Below are positions 1-5,499 of a stretch of 5,814 bases of DNA, in pieces. The DNA lies in assembly GCA_013151585.1 (NCBI GenBank), contig JAADHY010000533.1, positions 1 through 5,814 on the forward strand, in the 5' to 3' direction. The stretch comes from Planctomycetota bacterium. GTDB taxonomy: Bacteria > Planctomycetota > Planctomycetia > Planctomycetales > Planctomycetaceae. How positions within the stretch are numbered: the stretch's first letter is position 1; every line of letters begins with the position of its first letter. The position numbers and the translations under genes are program-made. Below the pieces are notes generated by a model that worked only from the letters and a program-made list of their open reading frames with translations, ran no database searches and was not told the origin of the DNA.

Positions 1-23
1 AAACGACGAACTTCGCGGCCCGC

Positions 24-1400
24 TCAGCTCGCCTCTTTCAACGCGTTGATAATGTCGGTCACCATGCGCCGGCCGTCGCCAAAGAGCATGAGCGTGTTGT
101 CGGCGGCAAACAGCGGATTGGGAATGCCGGCAAATCCTGGGCTCAAGCTTCGCTTGATCACGATCACCGTTCGTGCCTGGTCGACATTGATGATCGGCAT
201 GCCGGCGATCGGGCTGTTCGGATCGGTCCGGGCGACGGGATTGACCACGTCGTTAGCCCCCAGCACGATGGCCACGTCGACCTGTTCCATCTCCGAATTG
301 ATCTCGTCCATTTCCTTCAGCGAGTCGTAGGGTACATCGGCTTCGGCCAAGAGCACGTTCATATGTCCTGGCATTCGTCCCGCTACCGGATGGATGCCGA
401 ATTCGACTCGCACTTGCCGCGCCTGCAGCAACTTCGCCAGCTCACTGACTGAATGTTGGGCTTGGGCGACGGCCATCCCGTAGCCGGGGACGATGACGAC
501 GCGGCTGGCGACCTCCAGCAGCATCGCCACCTCTTCGGGTGACGTCGATTTCACCGTGGCGTAAACGTCGTCGGCCGATGCCCCGTCTCCCGACGGCTGC
601 AGCGTGCCGAACATCACGTTGGCCAGCGAGCGATTCATGGCCGCGCACATGATCCGCGTGAGAATGATCCCGGACGCTCCCACCAGAGACCCGGAAATGA
701 TCAACACGTTGTTGCTCAGCACGAAGCCGGTGGCTGCGGCGGCCAGCCCGGAGTAGGAGTTTAACAGCGCAATGACGACGGGCATGTCCGCACCACCGAT
801 CGAGATGACCAAAAAAACGCCCAACGCCAGCGCGACCGCGACCATACCCCAGTAACATAAGTTGGCAGACGCCGGCTGAGTCACCAGGAGAAAACCCAGC
901 CCCAGGCAGACCAGAAACAGAGCTGCATTCAGCGCCTGCTGGCCGGTGAAGCGGACATCGCGAATCGCCTTCAGCTCTTCCAGCTTCGCCCAAGCGATCA
1001 GGCTGCCGGAGAAGGTCACCGCCCCGATCAACCCGGAGGCCGCCGTCGCGACCAGGATGTCCGCGGCCGAGTCGGGCCGCACAACCAAATAGGCTCCTGC
1101 GACCAACACCGACGCACCGCCTCCGAAGCCGTTGAAAAGCGCCACGAGCTGCGGCATGGCCGTCATCCGAATCTTCAGGGCGAGAATGGCTCCGATCGCC
1201 GAACCAATCACCAGCCCGATGACGATCAGGGTGTAGTCGATTCCCTGCGCCAGCAGCGTCACGACGACGGCCACCAACATGCCCAGCGCGCCGAGCAGGT
1301 TTCCGCGTACGGCGGTCCGCGGATGGGTCAGGCCCTTCAGGCCGAAAATGAACAAGACCGCCGCCAGAAGATAAACCAGATCCGTTATTGCGGGACTCAC
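24..1400 (-). CDS. pntB: NAD(P)+ transhydrogenase (Re/Si-specific) subunit beta
   Basis: PntB, 458 residues, the usual full length. It forms the C-terminal part of the proton-channel domain II and the NADP(H)-binding domain III of the inner-membrane transhydrogenase that couples H+ entry to NADH-to-NADP+ hydride transfer. Several hydrophobic helices fill about residues 1-250, including family motifs GGADMPV (202-208) and LNSYSG (213-218). Domain III begins near 285 and shows GYGMAVAQAQ (306-315), GIHPVAGRMPGHMNVLLAEA (335-354), GANDVVNPVA (381-390), the KRS motif at 416-418 expected to meet the NADP 2'-phosphate, and NPLF...MLFGD near the end. The start is GTG (1400-1398), preceded at 7 bases by GAAGAAGGA (1408-1416), a good Shine-Dalgarno inside the 3' end of pntAB. 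Only 3 bases separate it from the pntAB stop, so the genes are co-transcribed and probably translationally coupled. Odd point: Asn90 sits where E. coli PntB has the channel His91. Identity is certain from motif conservation. Confidence 0.97.
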   Translation of the reverse strand: MSPAITDLVYLLAAVLFIFGLKGLTHPRTAVRGNLLGALGMLVAVVVTLLAQGIDYTLIVIGLVIGSAIGAILALKIRMTAMPQLVALFNGFGGGASVLVAGAYLVVRPDSAADILVATAASGLIGAVTFSGSLIAWAKLEELKAIRDVRFTGQQALNAALFLVCLGLGFLLVTQPASANLCYWGMVAVALALGVFLVISIGGADMPVVIALLNSYSGLAAAATGFVLSNNVLIISGSLVGASGIILTRIMCAAMNRSLANVMFGTLQPSGDGASADDVYATVKSTSPEEVAMLLEVASRVVIVPGYGMAVAQAQHSVSELAKLLQARQVRVEFGIHPVAGRMPGHMNVLLAEADVPYDSLKEMDEINSEMEQVDVAIVLGANDVVNPVARTDPNSPIAGMPIINVDQARTVIVIKRSLSPGFAGIPNPLFAADNTLMLFGDGRRMVTDIINALKEAS

Positions 1401-1403
1401 CGG

Positions 1404-1751
1404 TTAGTCCTTCTTCCGAAACATTTCCAACATGCGATGGGTGACCAAGAAACCGCCAACCACGTTCACGGTCGCGAGAATGACCGCCAGACAGCCCAGA
1501 GTGCGTGCCAAGCTCGCCTGCCCCGTCCCGGCTGCCAAAAGCGCACCGATCAACGTGATGCCGGAGATGGCGTTCGAACCGGACATGAGGGGGGTGTGCA
1601 GCGTCGGGGGAATCTTGGTGATGATTTCGAAGCCCACAAAAATTGACAGCACGAAAATCGTGATGCCAGTGATAAGCGTGCTGAGCGAATGGCCGCCCGA
1701 CGCCGCACCGCCGACATCGGCTGCCGCCAGCAGTGTTGGGAGAAAGGTCAT
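1404..1751 (-). CDS. pntAB: NAD(P)+ transhydrogenase subunit alpha-2 (membrane part of split PntA)
   Basis: Small membrane subunit of 115 residues, equivalent to the C-terminal membrane region of E. coli PntA and to the separate PntAB of Rhodospirillum rubrum. It supplies the first helices of proton-translocating domain II. Three hydrophobic segments are visible: about 23-45, 62-77 and 82-104. Between the first two lies the family signature KIPPTLHTPLMSGSNAISG (46-64), and the end carries NVVGGF (96-101) and THRMLEMF (104-111). The 20-residue N-terminal stretch before the first helix is Ala/Gly-rich and may be an amphipathic lead-in. ATG start with GAAGGA (1760-1765) 8 bases upstream. It follows pntAA after 78 bases and precedes pntB by 3 bases, so it is the middle gene of the operon. 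The separate reading frame is a normal form of this enzyme and does not indicate a frameshift. Confidence 0.95.
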   Translation of the reverse strand: MTFLPTLLAAADVGGAASGGHSLSTLITGITIFVLSIFVGFEIITKIPPTLHTPLMSGSNAISGITLIGALLAAGTGQASLARTLGCLAVILATVNVVGGFLVTHRMLEMFRKKD

Positions 1752-1780
1752 GGTAGAGGTCCTTCGCTTCTCTTGGGGAT

Positions 1781-1798
1781 CGAACGCGAACGAACGCG
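1781..1798. repeat. Two-copy 8-bp direct repeat, 10-bp period
   Basis: CGAACGCG occurs at 1781-1788 and again at 1791-1798, separated by AA, within the 78-base pntAA-pntAB spacer. The one-helical-turn spacing could suit a dimeric DNA-binding protein, but a chance tandem duplication in GC-rich DNA is equally likely. No function is claimed. Confidence 0.4.
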
Positions 1799-1813
1799 CG
1801 ACTGGCCCGACTA

Positions 1814-1829
1814 ATCGGACGTGTCCGAT
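1814..1829 (-). repeat. Inverted repeat between pntAA and pntAB
   Basis: ATCGGAC-GT-GTCCGAT is a perfect 7-bp inverted repeat with a 2-base centre, starting directly after the pntAA stop codon (1832-1830). As RNA it would fold with a 6-bp stem and 4-base loop. There is no U-tract after it, so it is unlikely to be an intrinsic terminator. It could stabilise or slow the transcript between the two cistrons, or be a protein-binding palindrome; the sequence does not decide. Confidence 0.45.
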
Positions 1830-3011
1830 CTATCTGGCTTCTCCGAGTTCCGCCAAGTTTTCCAGGCCCAACATTTCACGGACCCGGGCATTCACGACTT
1901 CGCCATCTCGTGCGACCAACGTCTCGATCGTGATTTCGTCCTGCTCGTCGATACGAACGGCCCCATCCTGCACCAAGTGCAGCAAAAACGTGGTGATGTT
2001 TTTCGAGTACATCTGGCTGGCGTGATTCGGCACGGTGGCCGGCAGGTTGACCGCGCCGAGGATCGTCACTCCGTGTTCGACGATCGTTTCGTTGGGCCGG
2101 GTCAGTTCGCAGTTGCCGCCTTGTTCGGCCGCCAAGTCGACGATGACCGAACCGGCCGCCATCGATTCGACCATTTCTCTTGTGATCAGGACGGGGGCTT
2201 TCTTCCCGGGGACAGAGGCGGTCGTAATGACGACATCGCTTTCGGCCAAAACGCGAGCCATCAGCTCCCGCTGTCGTCGGTAAAAATCCTCCCCCATTTC
2301 TTTGGCATAACCGCCTTTCTGTTCGGCGTCCTCGGTTTCCAGCTCCAGCTCAACGAACTTGGCTCCGAGGCTGACGGCCTCTTCTTTGGCCGCCGGACGG
2401 ATGTCGTAAGCTCGTACAACGGCTCCCAGCCGTTTCGCGGTCGCGATCGCTTGTAAGCCGGCCACCCCCGCGCCAACCACAAAAACTCGCGCGGGCGTGA
2501 TTGTTCCCGCTGCGGTCATGAGCATGGGAAACATTCGAGGCAGAGTCGTCGCGGCCAGCAGCACGGCCTTGTAGCCCGACACGGTCGCCATCGAAGACAG
2601 AACGTCCATGCTTTGGGCGCGCGTAGTTCGAGGCAATAGCTCCAGGGCGAAAACCGTCACACCCCGCTCCGCCAGTTTCTGCATCCACTCCGGTTGGCCC
2701 AGTGGATTGCATAAGCTGATCAGGGTCTGACCTGACCGCAACGCCGCCACGTCTCTTTCGGCTTCATCCGGATTGGCGCCGGCCGCTCGAATTTGGAGCA
2801 GCACGTCTGCCTGATCGAAAACCTCTTGGCGTGAGGCGACGATGGTGGCCCCCTGCTGGCGGTAGGCATCATCATCGAATCCAGCCGCTTCGCCGGCACC
2901 AGGCTCGACCACCACGTCCAACCCAGCCTTCTTCAGCGCAGCGACCGACGCCGGGATTACGGCCACGCGCCGTTCACCCGGAAAACTTTCTCGAACGACA
3001 CCAACTTTCAC
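1830..3011 (-). CDS. pntAA: NAD(P)+ transhydrogenase subunit alpha-1 (NAD(H)-binding domain I)
   Basis: Soluble domain I subunit, 393 residues, close to the R. rubrum PntAA length; it belongs to the alanine dehydrogenase/PntA family. It binds NAD(H) and presents it to domain III of PntB at the cytoplasmic face. Visible landmarks: MKVGVVRE...GERRVA at the N-terminus; the RQD-loop region RTTRAQSMD (128-136), giving R128, Q133 and D136 for the catalytic R, Q and D known from R. rubrum; MTAAGT (165-170); the Rossmann turn GAGVAG (180-185) with the ribose-binding acid D203 in AYDIRP; the mobile loop GGYAKEMG (233-240, Y235); PGKKAPVLIT (268-277); and GSVIVDLAAEQGGN (287-300). The reading frame could extend 23 codons further upstream, but the GTG at 3011-3009 is chosen because it gives the family-standard MKVGVVRE start and has GAAGGTG 6 bases before it. 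AlaDH is excluded by the RQD and GGYAKEM motifs and by the downstream membrane subunits. First gene of the operon. Confidence 0.96.
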   Translation of the reverse strand: MKVGVVRESFPGERRVAVIPASVAALKKAGLDVVVEPGAGEAAGFDDDAYRQQGATIVASRQEVFDQADVLLQIRAAGANPDEAERDVAALRSGQTLISLCNPLGQPEWMQKLAERGVTVFALELLPRTTRAQSMDVLSSMATVSGYKAVLLAATTLPRMFPMLMTAAGTITPARVFVVGAGVAGLQAIATAKRLGAVVRAYDIRPAAKEEAVSLGAKFVELELETEDAEQKGGYAKEMGEDFYRRQRELMARVLAESDVVITTASVPGKKAPVLITREMVESMAAGSVIVDLAAEQGGNCELTRPNETIVEHGVTILGAVNLPATVPNHASQMYSKNITTFLLHLVQDGAVRIDEQDEITIETLVARDGEVVNARVREMLGLENLAELGEAR

Positions 3012-3017
3012 TGCGTT

Positions 3018-3024
3018 CACCTTC
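3018..3024 (-). promoter_or_regulatory. Ribosome binding site of pntAA (decides the start)
   Basis: GAAGGTG on the minus strand ends 6 bases before the GTG at 3011. A second in-frame GTG at 3020-3018 overlaps this motif and so is unlikely to be the start. The longer frame opening at 3080 adds residues not typical of the family. Confidence 0.7.
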
Positions 3025-3281
3025 GTGATTGGATGCGAACCGATAAGACCGCCATCAATCCAGCCGTTCTCCCATTCCAAGCGTCCGGGGTGCGACCGGA
3101 CTCGACTTCAACTGTCTGCCGATCTGGCCCGATGCTGCAGCAGCGAGCTCTTCGCTTGGTCGCCAGAGACGCAGCCTCGGCCTTGGAAGCGGCCCGGGCA
3201 ATCGAGGGTCCGGTGGACCACCTCGCGGACGCTGACGCCGCAGAAGAAAGGGCGAACAAGACGCGAAGATCACGCCGGCAC

Positions 3282-3294
3282 AAAAAGGGGGGGG
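3282..3294. repeat. A5G8 homopolymer pair
   Basis: Five A followed by eight G on the plus strand (C8T5 on the coding strand), in the spacer upstream of pntAA. Such runs are prone to slippage and to sequencing length errors. It lies outside any gene, so a length change would not affect a protein. Confidence 0.8.
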
Positions 3295-3330
3295 CCGATT
3301 GTCTGGCGGAGGCGTGCTGCGTTATAGCGA

Positions 3331-3384
3331 AAGCGGGAGCAAGCCGAAAGGGAACTGGACTCCAAAAGTCGTATTTTCCCGCTT
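3331..3384 (-). terminator. Possible sulfatase 3'-end stem-loop
   Basis: AAGCGGGA on the minus strand (3384-3377) begins in the last base of the sulfatase stop codon and pairs with TCCCGCTT (3338-3331), 8 bp across a 38-base loop. Inside the loop, GACT and AGTC (3370-3367 and 3361-3358) can form a small 4-bp hairpin. The right arm is followed by only TCGCTATAA, so there is no proper U-tract. It may be a weak terminator or an mRNA 3'-end structure. An 8-bp match in this length can arise by chance. Confidence 0.3.
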
Positions 3385-4805
3385 CACGGCTGGAGCAACG
3401 GATCCTCGTACTCCTTTTGGGCCGAAACCAGCAACGTCCGCAATCGGGAAAGGATGTCGCGGTGAGCGGGATCCCCGGAAAGGTCATGCCGCTCGAACGG
3501 ATCGGCCGACAGGTCGAACAATTGTTCGCGGTCAATCTGCGGGTATCGGATCAATTTCCAGCGGTCGGTGCGGACCATCCGCTGGCAGGAGCGGAAGTAA
3601 GCAAAGACGTACGGATAGAGCTTCTTGCGTTCGCCCCGGAGGATCGGCAACAAACTTTTTCCCTGCACCGACGCCGGCACGGGCAAGCCGACCAGCTCAC
3701 AGGTCGTTGGGAACAAATCGCGAAGATAGCACTGAGCTCCGCACCGACGTCCTTTCGGGATGCCCGGGCCGCTCAGAATCAGCGGTACGCCAATCGTATG
3801 CTCGTACATATTTTGTTTGCCGCGCAGACCGTGGCTGCCAATGGCCACGCCTTGATCACTGGTGAAGATGATCAGCGTATTATCAATCTGGCCGGTCTCT
3901 GCCAGTGCTTGCAGAAGTCGCCCGATCTGAGCGTCCATGTGCGTAATGACCGCGTAGTAGACCGCCAACTCTTCCCGCACTTCCTGTTTGGTACGCGGGA
4001 AAGCAAACAGGCGCTCGTCCCGTCCTCGCAAGTTGCCATGGTCGAATGGATGCTCGGGAAGAAAGTTGGGCGGCACCGGGATGTCGCTGGGGTTGTACAA
4101 GCCTTCGTAGCCGCGCGGCCAGAGCAGCGGGTCGTGCGGAGCGGTGAAGTTGATGTGCAGGAAAAACGGCCGTCGCGGCTTGCGGCGAATGAAGCGGATG
4201 GCCGCGTCAGCGAAAGCTTCGCTGATGTTCGGCGTCAGTCCCACGCCCTGCTCGGGGAATTTGCGGCCGTCGTCCGTCTGGAAGACCCAGCCGCGGTATC
4301 CGGTCACGGGTCGGCCTTTCCAGTCGACGGGATTCGTTAACGGCCATCGCCCCCCTCCGCCGGAAAATAAGCCGTCCGACTCTTCGTAGCCGCGGCCGCT
4401 GGGCCGGCCGTCGTTGTGCCACTTGCCGACATACCACGTGTGATAGCCAGCCTGCTGGAAGGTCCGTGCCCAAAGGGCTACGTCCGATCGAATGCGTCCG
4501 CCGAAGCCAGTCACTCCGTTCCGAAACCCGCAGCAACCGGTCATGATCTCGGCCCGGGCCGGTGTGCAGATCGGGTTGGGGCTGACCGCGCGAGTAAAAA
4601 CCGTGCCGTTTCGAGCAAGTTGGTCCAGATGCGGCGTGCGGATCACCGGATTACCGAAAGCGTGAATAGTATCCGGCCGTTGATCGTCACTGACAATCAG
4701 CAGTACGTTCGGCCGATCCGCTGGCGCGGACGAGGTCGCTGCGGGTGCGCCGGTCCCCATCAGCAGAACCGCCAGCACCATACTCAAAGAGAGCGACGAG
4801 CTCAT
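3384..4805 (-). CDS. Secreted S1-family (formylglycine-dependent) sulfatase
   Basis: Sulfatase of 473 residues with the full type I active-site set: DD at 40-41 (metal), C80-T-P-A-R84 where Cys80 is the residue converted to formylglycine, GKWH (K128, H130), H224 in TAPHDP, D317-Q318 (metal) and K330 in RGKQNMYE. It hydrolyses a sulfate ester, most likely from an organic or polysaccharide substrate; the substrate cannot be read from the sequence. Residues about 5-29 form a hydrophobic export segment with small residues at a likely cleavage site near 23-29, placing the enzyme in the periplasm or outside. The start is ATG (4805-4803) with GGAG 9 bases upstream. An in-frame TTG 12 codons earlier (4841) lies in the rpsT terminator and lacks a ribosome site, though it would add the positive charges that the chosen N-terminus lacks. 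Activity requires a formylglycine-generating or anaerobic maturase not seen here. The gene stands alone, after a terminator and 372 bases before pntAA. Confidence 0.94.
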   Translation of the reverse strand: MSSSLSLSMVLAVLLMGTGAPAATSSAPADRPNVLLIVSDDQRPDTIHAFGNPVIRTPHLDQLARNGTVFTRAVSPNPICTPARAEIMTGCCGFRNGVTGFGGRIRSDVALWARTFQQAGYHTWYVGKWHNDGRPSGRGYEESDGLFSGGGGRWPLTNPVDWKGRPVTGYRGWVFQTDDGRKFPEQGVGLTPNISEAFADAAIRFIRRKPRRPFFLHINFTAPHDPLLWPRGYEGLYNPSDIPVPPNFLPEHPFDHGNLRGRDERLFAFPRTKQEVREELAVYYAVITHMDAQIGRLLQALAETGQIDNTLIIFTSDQGVAIGSHGLRGKQNMYEHTIGVPLILSGPGIPKGRRCGAQCYLRDLFPTTCELVGLPVPASVQGKSLLPILRGERKKLYPYVFAYFRSCQRMVRTDRWKLIRYPQIDREQLFDLSADPFERHDLSGDPAHRDILSRLRTLLVSAQKEYEDPLLQP

Positions 4806-4814
4806 CGGCTTTCG

Positions 4815-4818
4815 CTCC
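4815..4818 (-). promoter_or_regulatory. Ribosome binding site of the sulfatase (decides the start)
   Basis: GGAG on the minus strand sits 9 bases before the ATG at 4805 and supports that start over the in-frame TTG at 4841. The TTG is preceded by the terminator hairpin and not by a purine-rich site. Confidence 0.5.
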
Positions 4819-4839
4819 GGCGAGCCCCTGTGATCAACC

Positions 4840-4866
4840 AAAAACGCTGGGAGTCCGCCCCAGCGT
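4840..4866 (-). terminator. Intrinsic terminator of rpsT
   Basis: On the minus strand, 3 bases after the rpsT stop, ACGCTGGG (4866-4859), loop GCGGACT (4858-4852) and CCCAGCGT (4851-4844) form a perfect 8-bp GC-rich stem, followed by TTTT and then GGTT. Stem, small loop and U-run make this a standard Rho-independent terminator. It points in one direction only, since the plus strand has no T-run after the stem. It separates rpsT from the sulfatase, so the sulfatase needs its own promoter or depends on read-through. Confidence 0.85.
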
Positions 4867-4869
4867 CCG

Positions 4870-5157
4870 TCACGCGGATTCGGCCGCAGCCGGGCGTCTT
4901 CGTGCCGCCAAACGCCGCATCAAGCGTGATTTCAGCCGGGCTGCCTTGTTCGGATGGATCAGCCGCTTCGCCGCCGCCTGGTCCAGCTTTTTGACCGCCA
5001 CGCGCACCGCGGACTCGGCCGTTTCGACGTCGGCGGACTGAACCGCCAATCGGGCCTTTTTGACAAAAGTGCGGAGAGCAGACCGTTGCGAACGATTCCG
5101 CAACCGACGCTTCTTGTTCTGACGAAGGGCCTTTTTTGCGCTTTTTGTGTTCGGCAT
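4870..5157 (-). CDS. rpsT: 30S ribosomal protein S20
   Basis: S20 of 95 residues, typical of the family (about 85-95). It is a primary 16S rRNA-binding protein of the small subunit body, built as a three-helix bundle. Family signatures are the N-terminal MPNTKSAKKALRQNKKRRLR (1-20), NRSQRSALRTFVKKA (21-35) and the third-helix motif IHPNKAARLKSRL (67-79). A basic, Ala-rich tail (RRLAARRRPAAAESA) extends slightly past the usual end. The start is ATG (5157-5155). The Shine-Dalgarno is weak: only GAAG about 9 bases upstream, in an A-rich AACAAAC leader. It is monocistronic, with a 342-base spacer upstream and its own terminator 3 bases after the stop. In E. coli, S20 represses its own translation; the weak ribosome site and structured leader here would allow similar control, but this is inference. 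Confidence 0.97.
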   Translation of the reverse strand: MPNTKSAKKALRQNKKRRLRNRSQRSALRTFVKKARLAVQSADVETAESAVRVAVKKLDQAAAKRLIHPNKAARLKSRLMRRLAARRRPAAAESA

Positions 5158-5232
5158 GTTTGTTGACTTCGATCTCTTAACGCAGAGCCAGCGTCCTCGC
5201 CTGCCCTACAACCTAATGCGAGACCACAACTT

Positions 5233-5337
5233 CGGAATACAGACCTCAGTGTGTTACGCGTGTTGACGCCCGAAGGCGCCAGTCAAGGGCTTCCACCTTG
5301 CCTGCTGCGGGCACGCAGTTTGGAGCACGGTATTCCG
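5233..5337 (-). repeat. Long-range inverted repeat enclosing the UUCG hairpin
   Basis: CGGAATAC (5233-5240) and GTATTCCG (5330-5337) are exact reverse complements, 8 bp, 89 bases apart. Nested inside are CTC/GAG (5245-5247 with 5323-5325), GCGTG/CACGC (5258-5262 with 5312-5316) and the UUCG hairpin. A local hairpin CTGCG-GGCA-CGCAG (5305-5318) competes with the GCGTG/CACGC pairing. The order is compatible with one folded RNA domain of about 105 bases. However, an 8-bp match is expected about once by chance in a spacer this size. Confidence 0.3.
5263..5286 (-). repeat. UUCG-tetraloop hairpin in the rpsT upstream region
   Basis: On the minus strand TTGAC, bulge TGGC, GCC, loop TTCG, GGC, GTCAA form an 8-bp interrupted stem capped by a C(UUCG)G tetraloop, one of the most stable RNA loops known. 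It lies about 105 bases before the rpsT start. No U-run follows directly, so it is more likely part of a leader, an sRNA or the end of the upstream TPR transcript than a classical terminator. Confidence 0.45.
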
Positions 5338-5416
5338 CCACCGCTTCGCCCCCAAAACCCCCTTGAATCAGCGCGAACACCTTTCACGCTTCCGAACCAA
5401 TGGGACTCCGGCGCAG

Positions 5417-5450
5417 TTGGGGATCGTCCTCCGGAGGTTCGAAGCCCCAA
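5417..5450. repeat. Palindrome flanked by inverted arms
   Basis: CCTCCGGAGG (5428-5437) is a perfect 10-bp palindrome. It is flanked by TTGGGG (5417-5422) and CCCCAA (5445-5450), themselves reverse complements, giving a nested symmetrical block of 34 bases. It lies 50 bases past the TPR gene stop. There is no T-run on either strand. It may be a protein-binding site or part of the TPR transcript 3' end. Confidence 0.4.
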
Positions 5451-5456
5451 TGGTCG

Positions 5457-5483
5457 CCGAAACCGGCAGTATATCGATTTCGG
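5457..5483 (-). repeat. Inverted repeat just after the TPR gene
   Basis: CCGAAA (5457-5462) and TTTCGG (5478-5483) make a 6-bp stem around a 15-base loop, 16 bases after the TPR stop codon. It is a weak candidate for a transcript-end hairpin, with no U-run behind it. Confidence 0.25.
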
Positions 5484-5499
5484 ACGGGATTTGCCAGCA

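Larger units (their letters stand above)
3012..3383. other. Non-coding spacer between sulfatase and pnt operon
   Basis: No convincing gene lies in these 372 bases. The open frames crossing it have Arg/Pro-rich compositions typical of out-of-frame GC-rich sequence, and some simply run on from non-coding frames of the sulfatase. The spacer should contain the pnt operon promoter. The only -10-like word I see on the minus strand is TATAAC (3326-3321), with TTTCGG at a 17-base spacing as a poor -35, so no promoter is called. It also contains the inverted repeat at 3331-3384 and the C8T5 tract at 3282-3294, listed separately. Confidence 0.6.
5158..5499. other. Non-coding spacer upstream of rpsT
   Basis: A 342-base stretch without a convincing gene. 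Open frames on the plus strand have low-complexity, Pro/Arg-rich translations and no recognisable motif. I checked for tRNA: GGTTCGAAGCC at 5437 resembles a T-arm, but no matching stems follow. I also looked for the SRP RNA core and did not find it. The spacer must contain the rpsT promoter, though I cannot place convincing -35/-10 boxes. Several inverted repeats listed separately suggest structured RNA or regulatory DNA. Confidence 0.6.

Noticed and set aside
1432..2456. Plus-strand open frames antisense to pntAB and pntAA
   Set aside because: Compositions are Arg/Ser/Pro-rich with no motifs. The minus-strand genes here are unmistakable and conserved.
1404..3011. A frameshift splitting a single pntA gene
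   Set aside because: Each part has its own stop, start and ribosome site across a 78-base spacer, and the separate alpha-1/alpha-2 arrangement is well known in other bacteria.
3017..3535. Minus-strand 172-codon frame overlapping the sulfatase 3' end
   Set aside because: Most of it is an out-of-frame reading of the sulfatase. The rest lacks any domain, and a real gene would need a long overlap.
3033..4340. Plus-strand open frame of 435 codons antisense to the sulfatase
   Set aside because: It mirrors the sulfatase in a GC-rich genome where stop codons are rare. Its translation has no recognisable motif, and the sulfatase frame has a complete active site.
5428..5455. Possible tRNA T-arm (GGTTCGAAGCCCC)
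   Set aside because: The bases flanking the TTCGAAG loop do not form the 5-bp T-stem, and no acceptor, D or anticodon stems can be placed around it on either strand.
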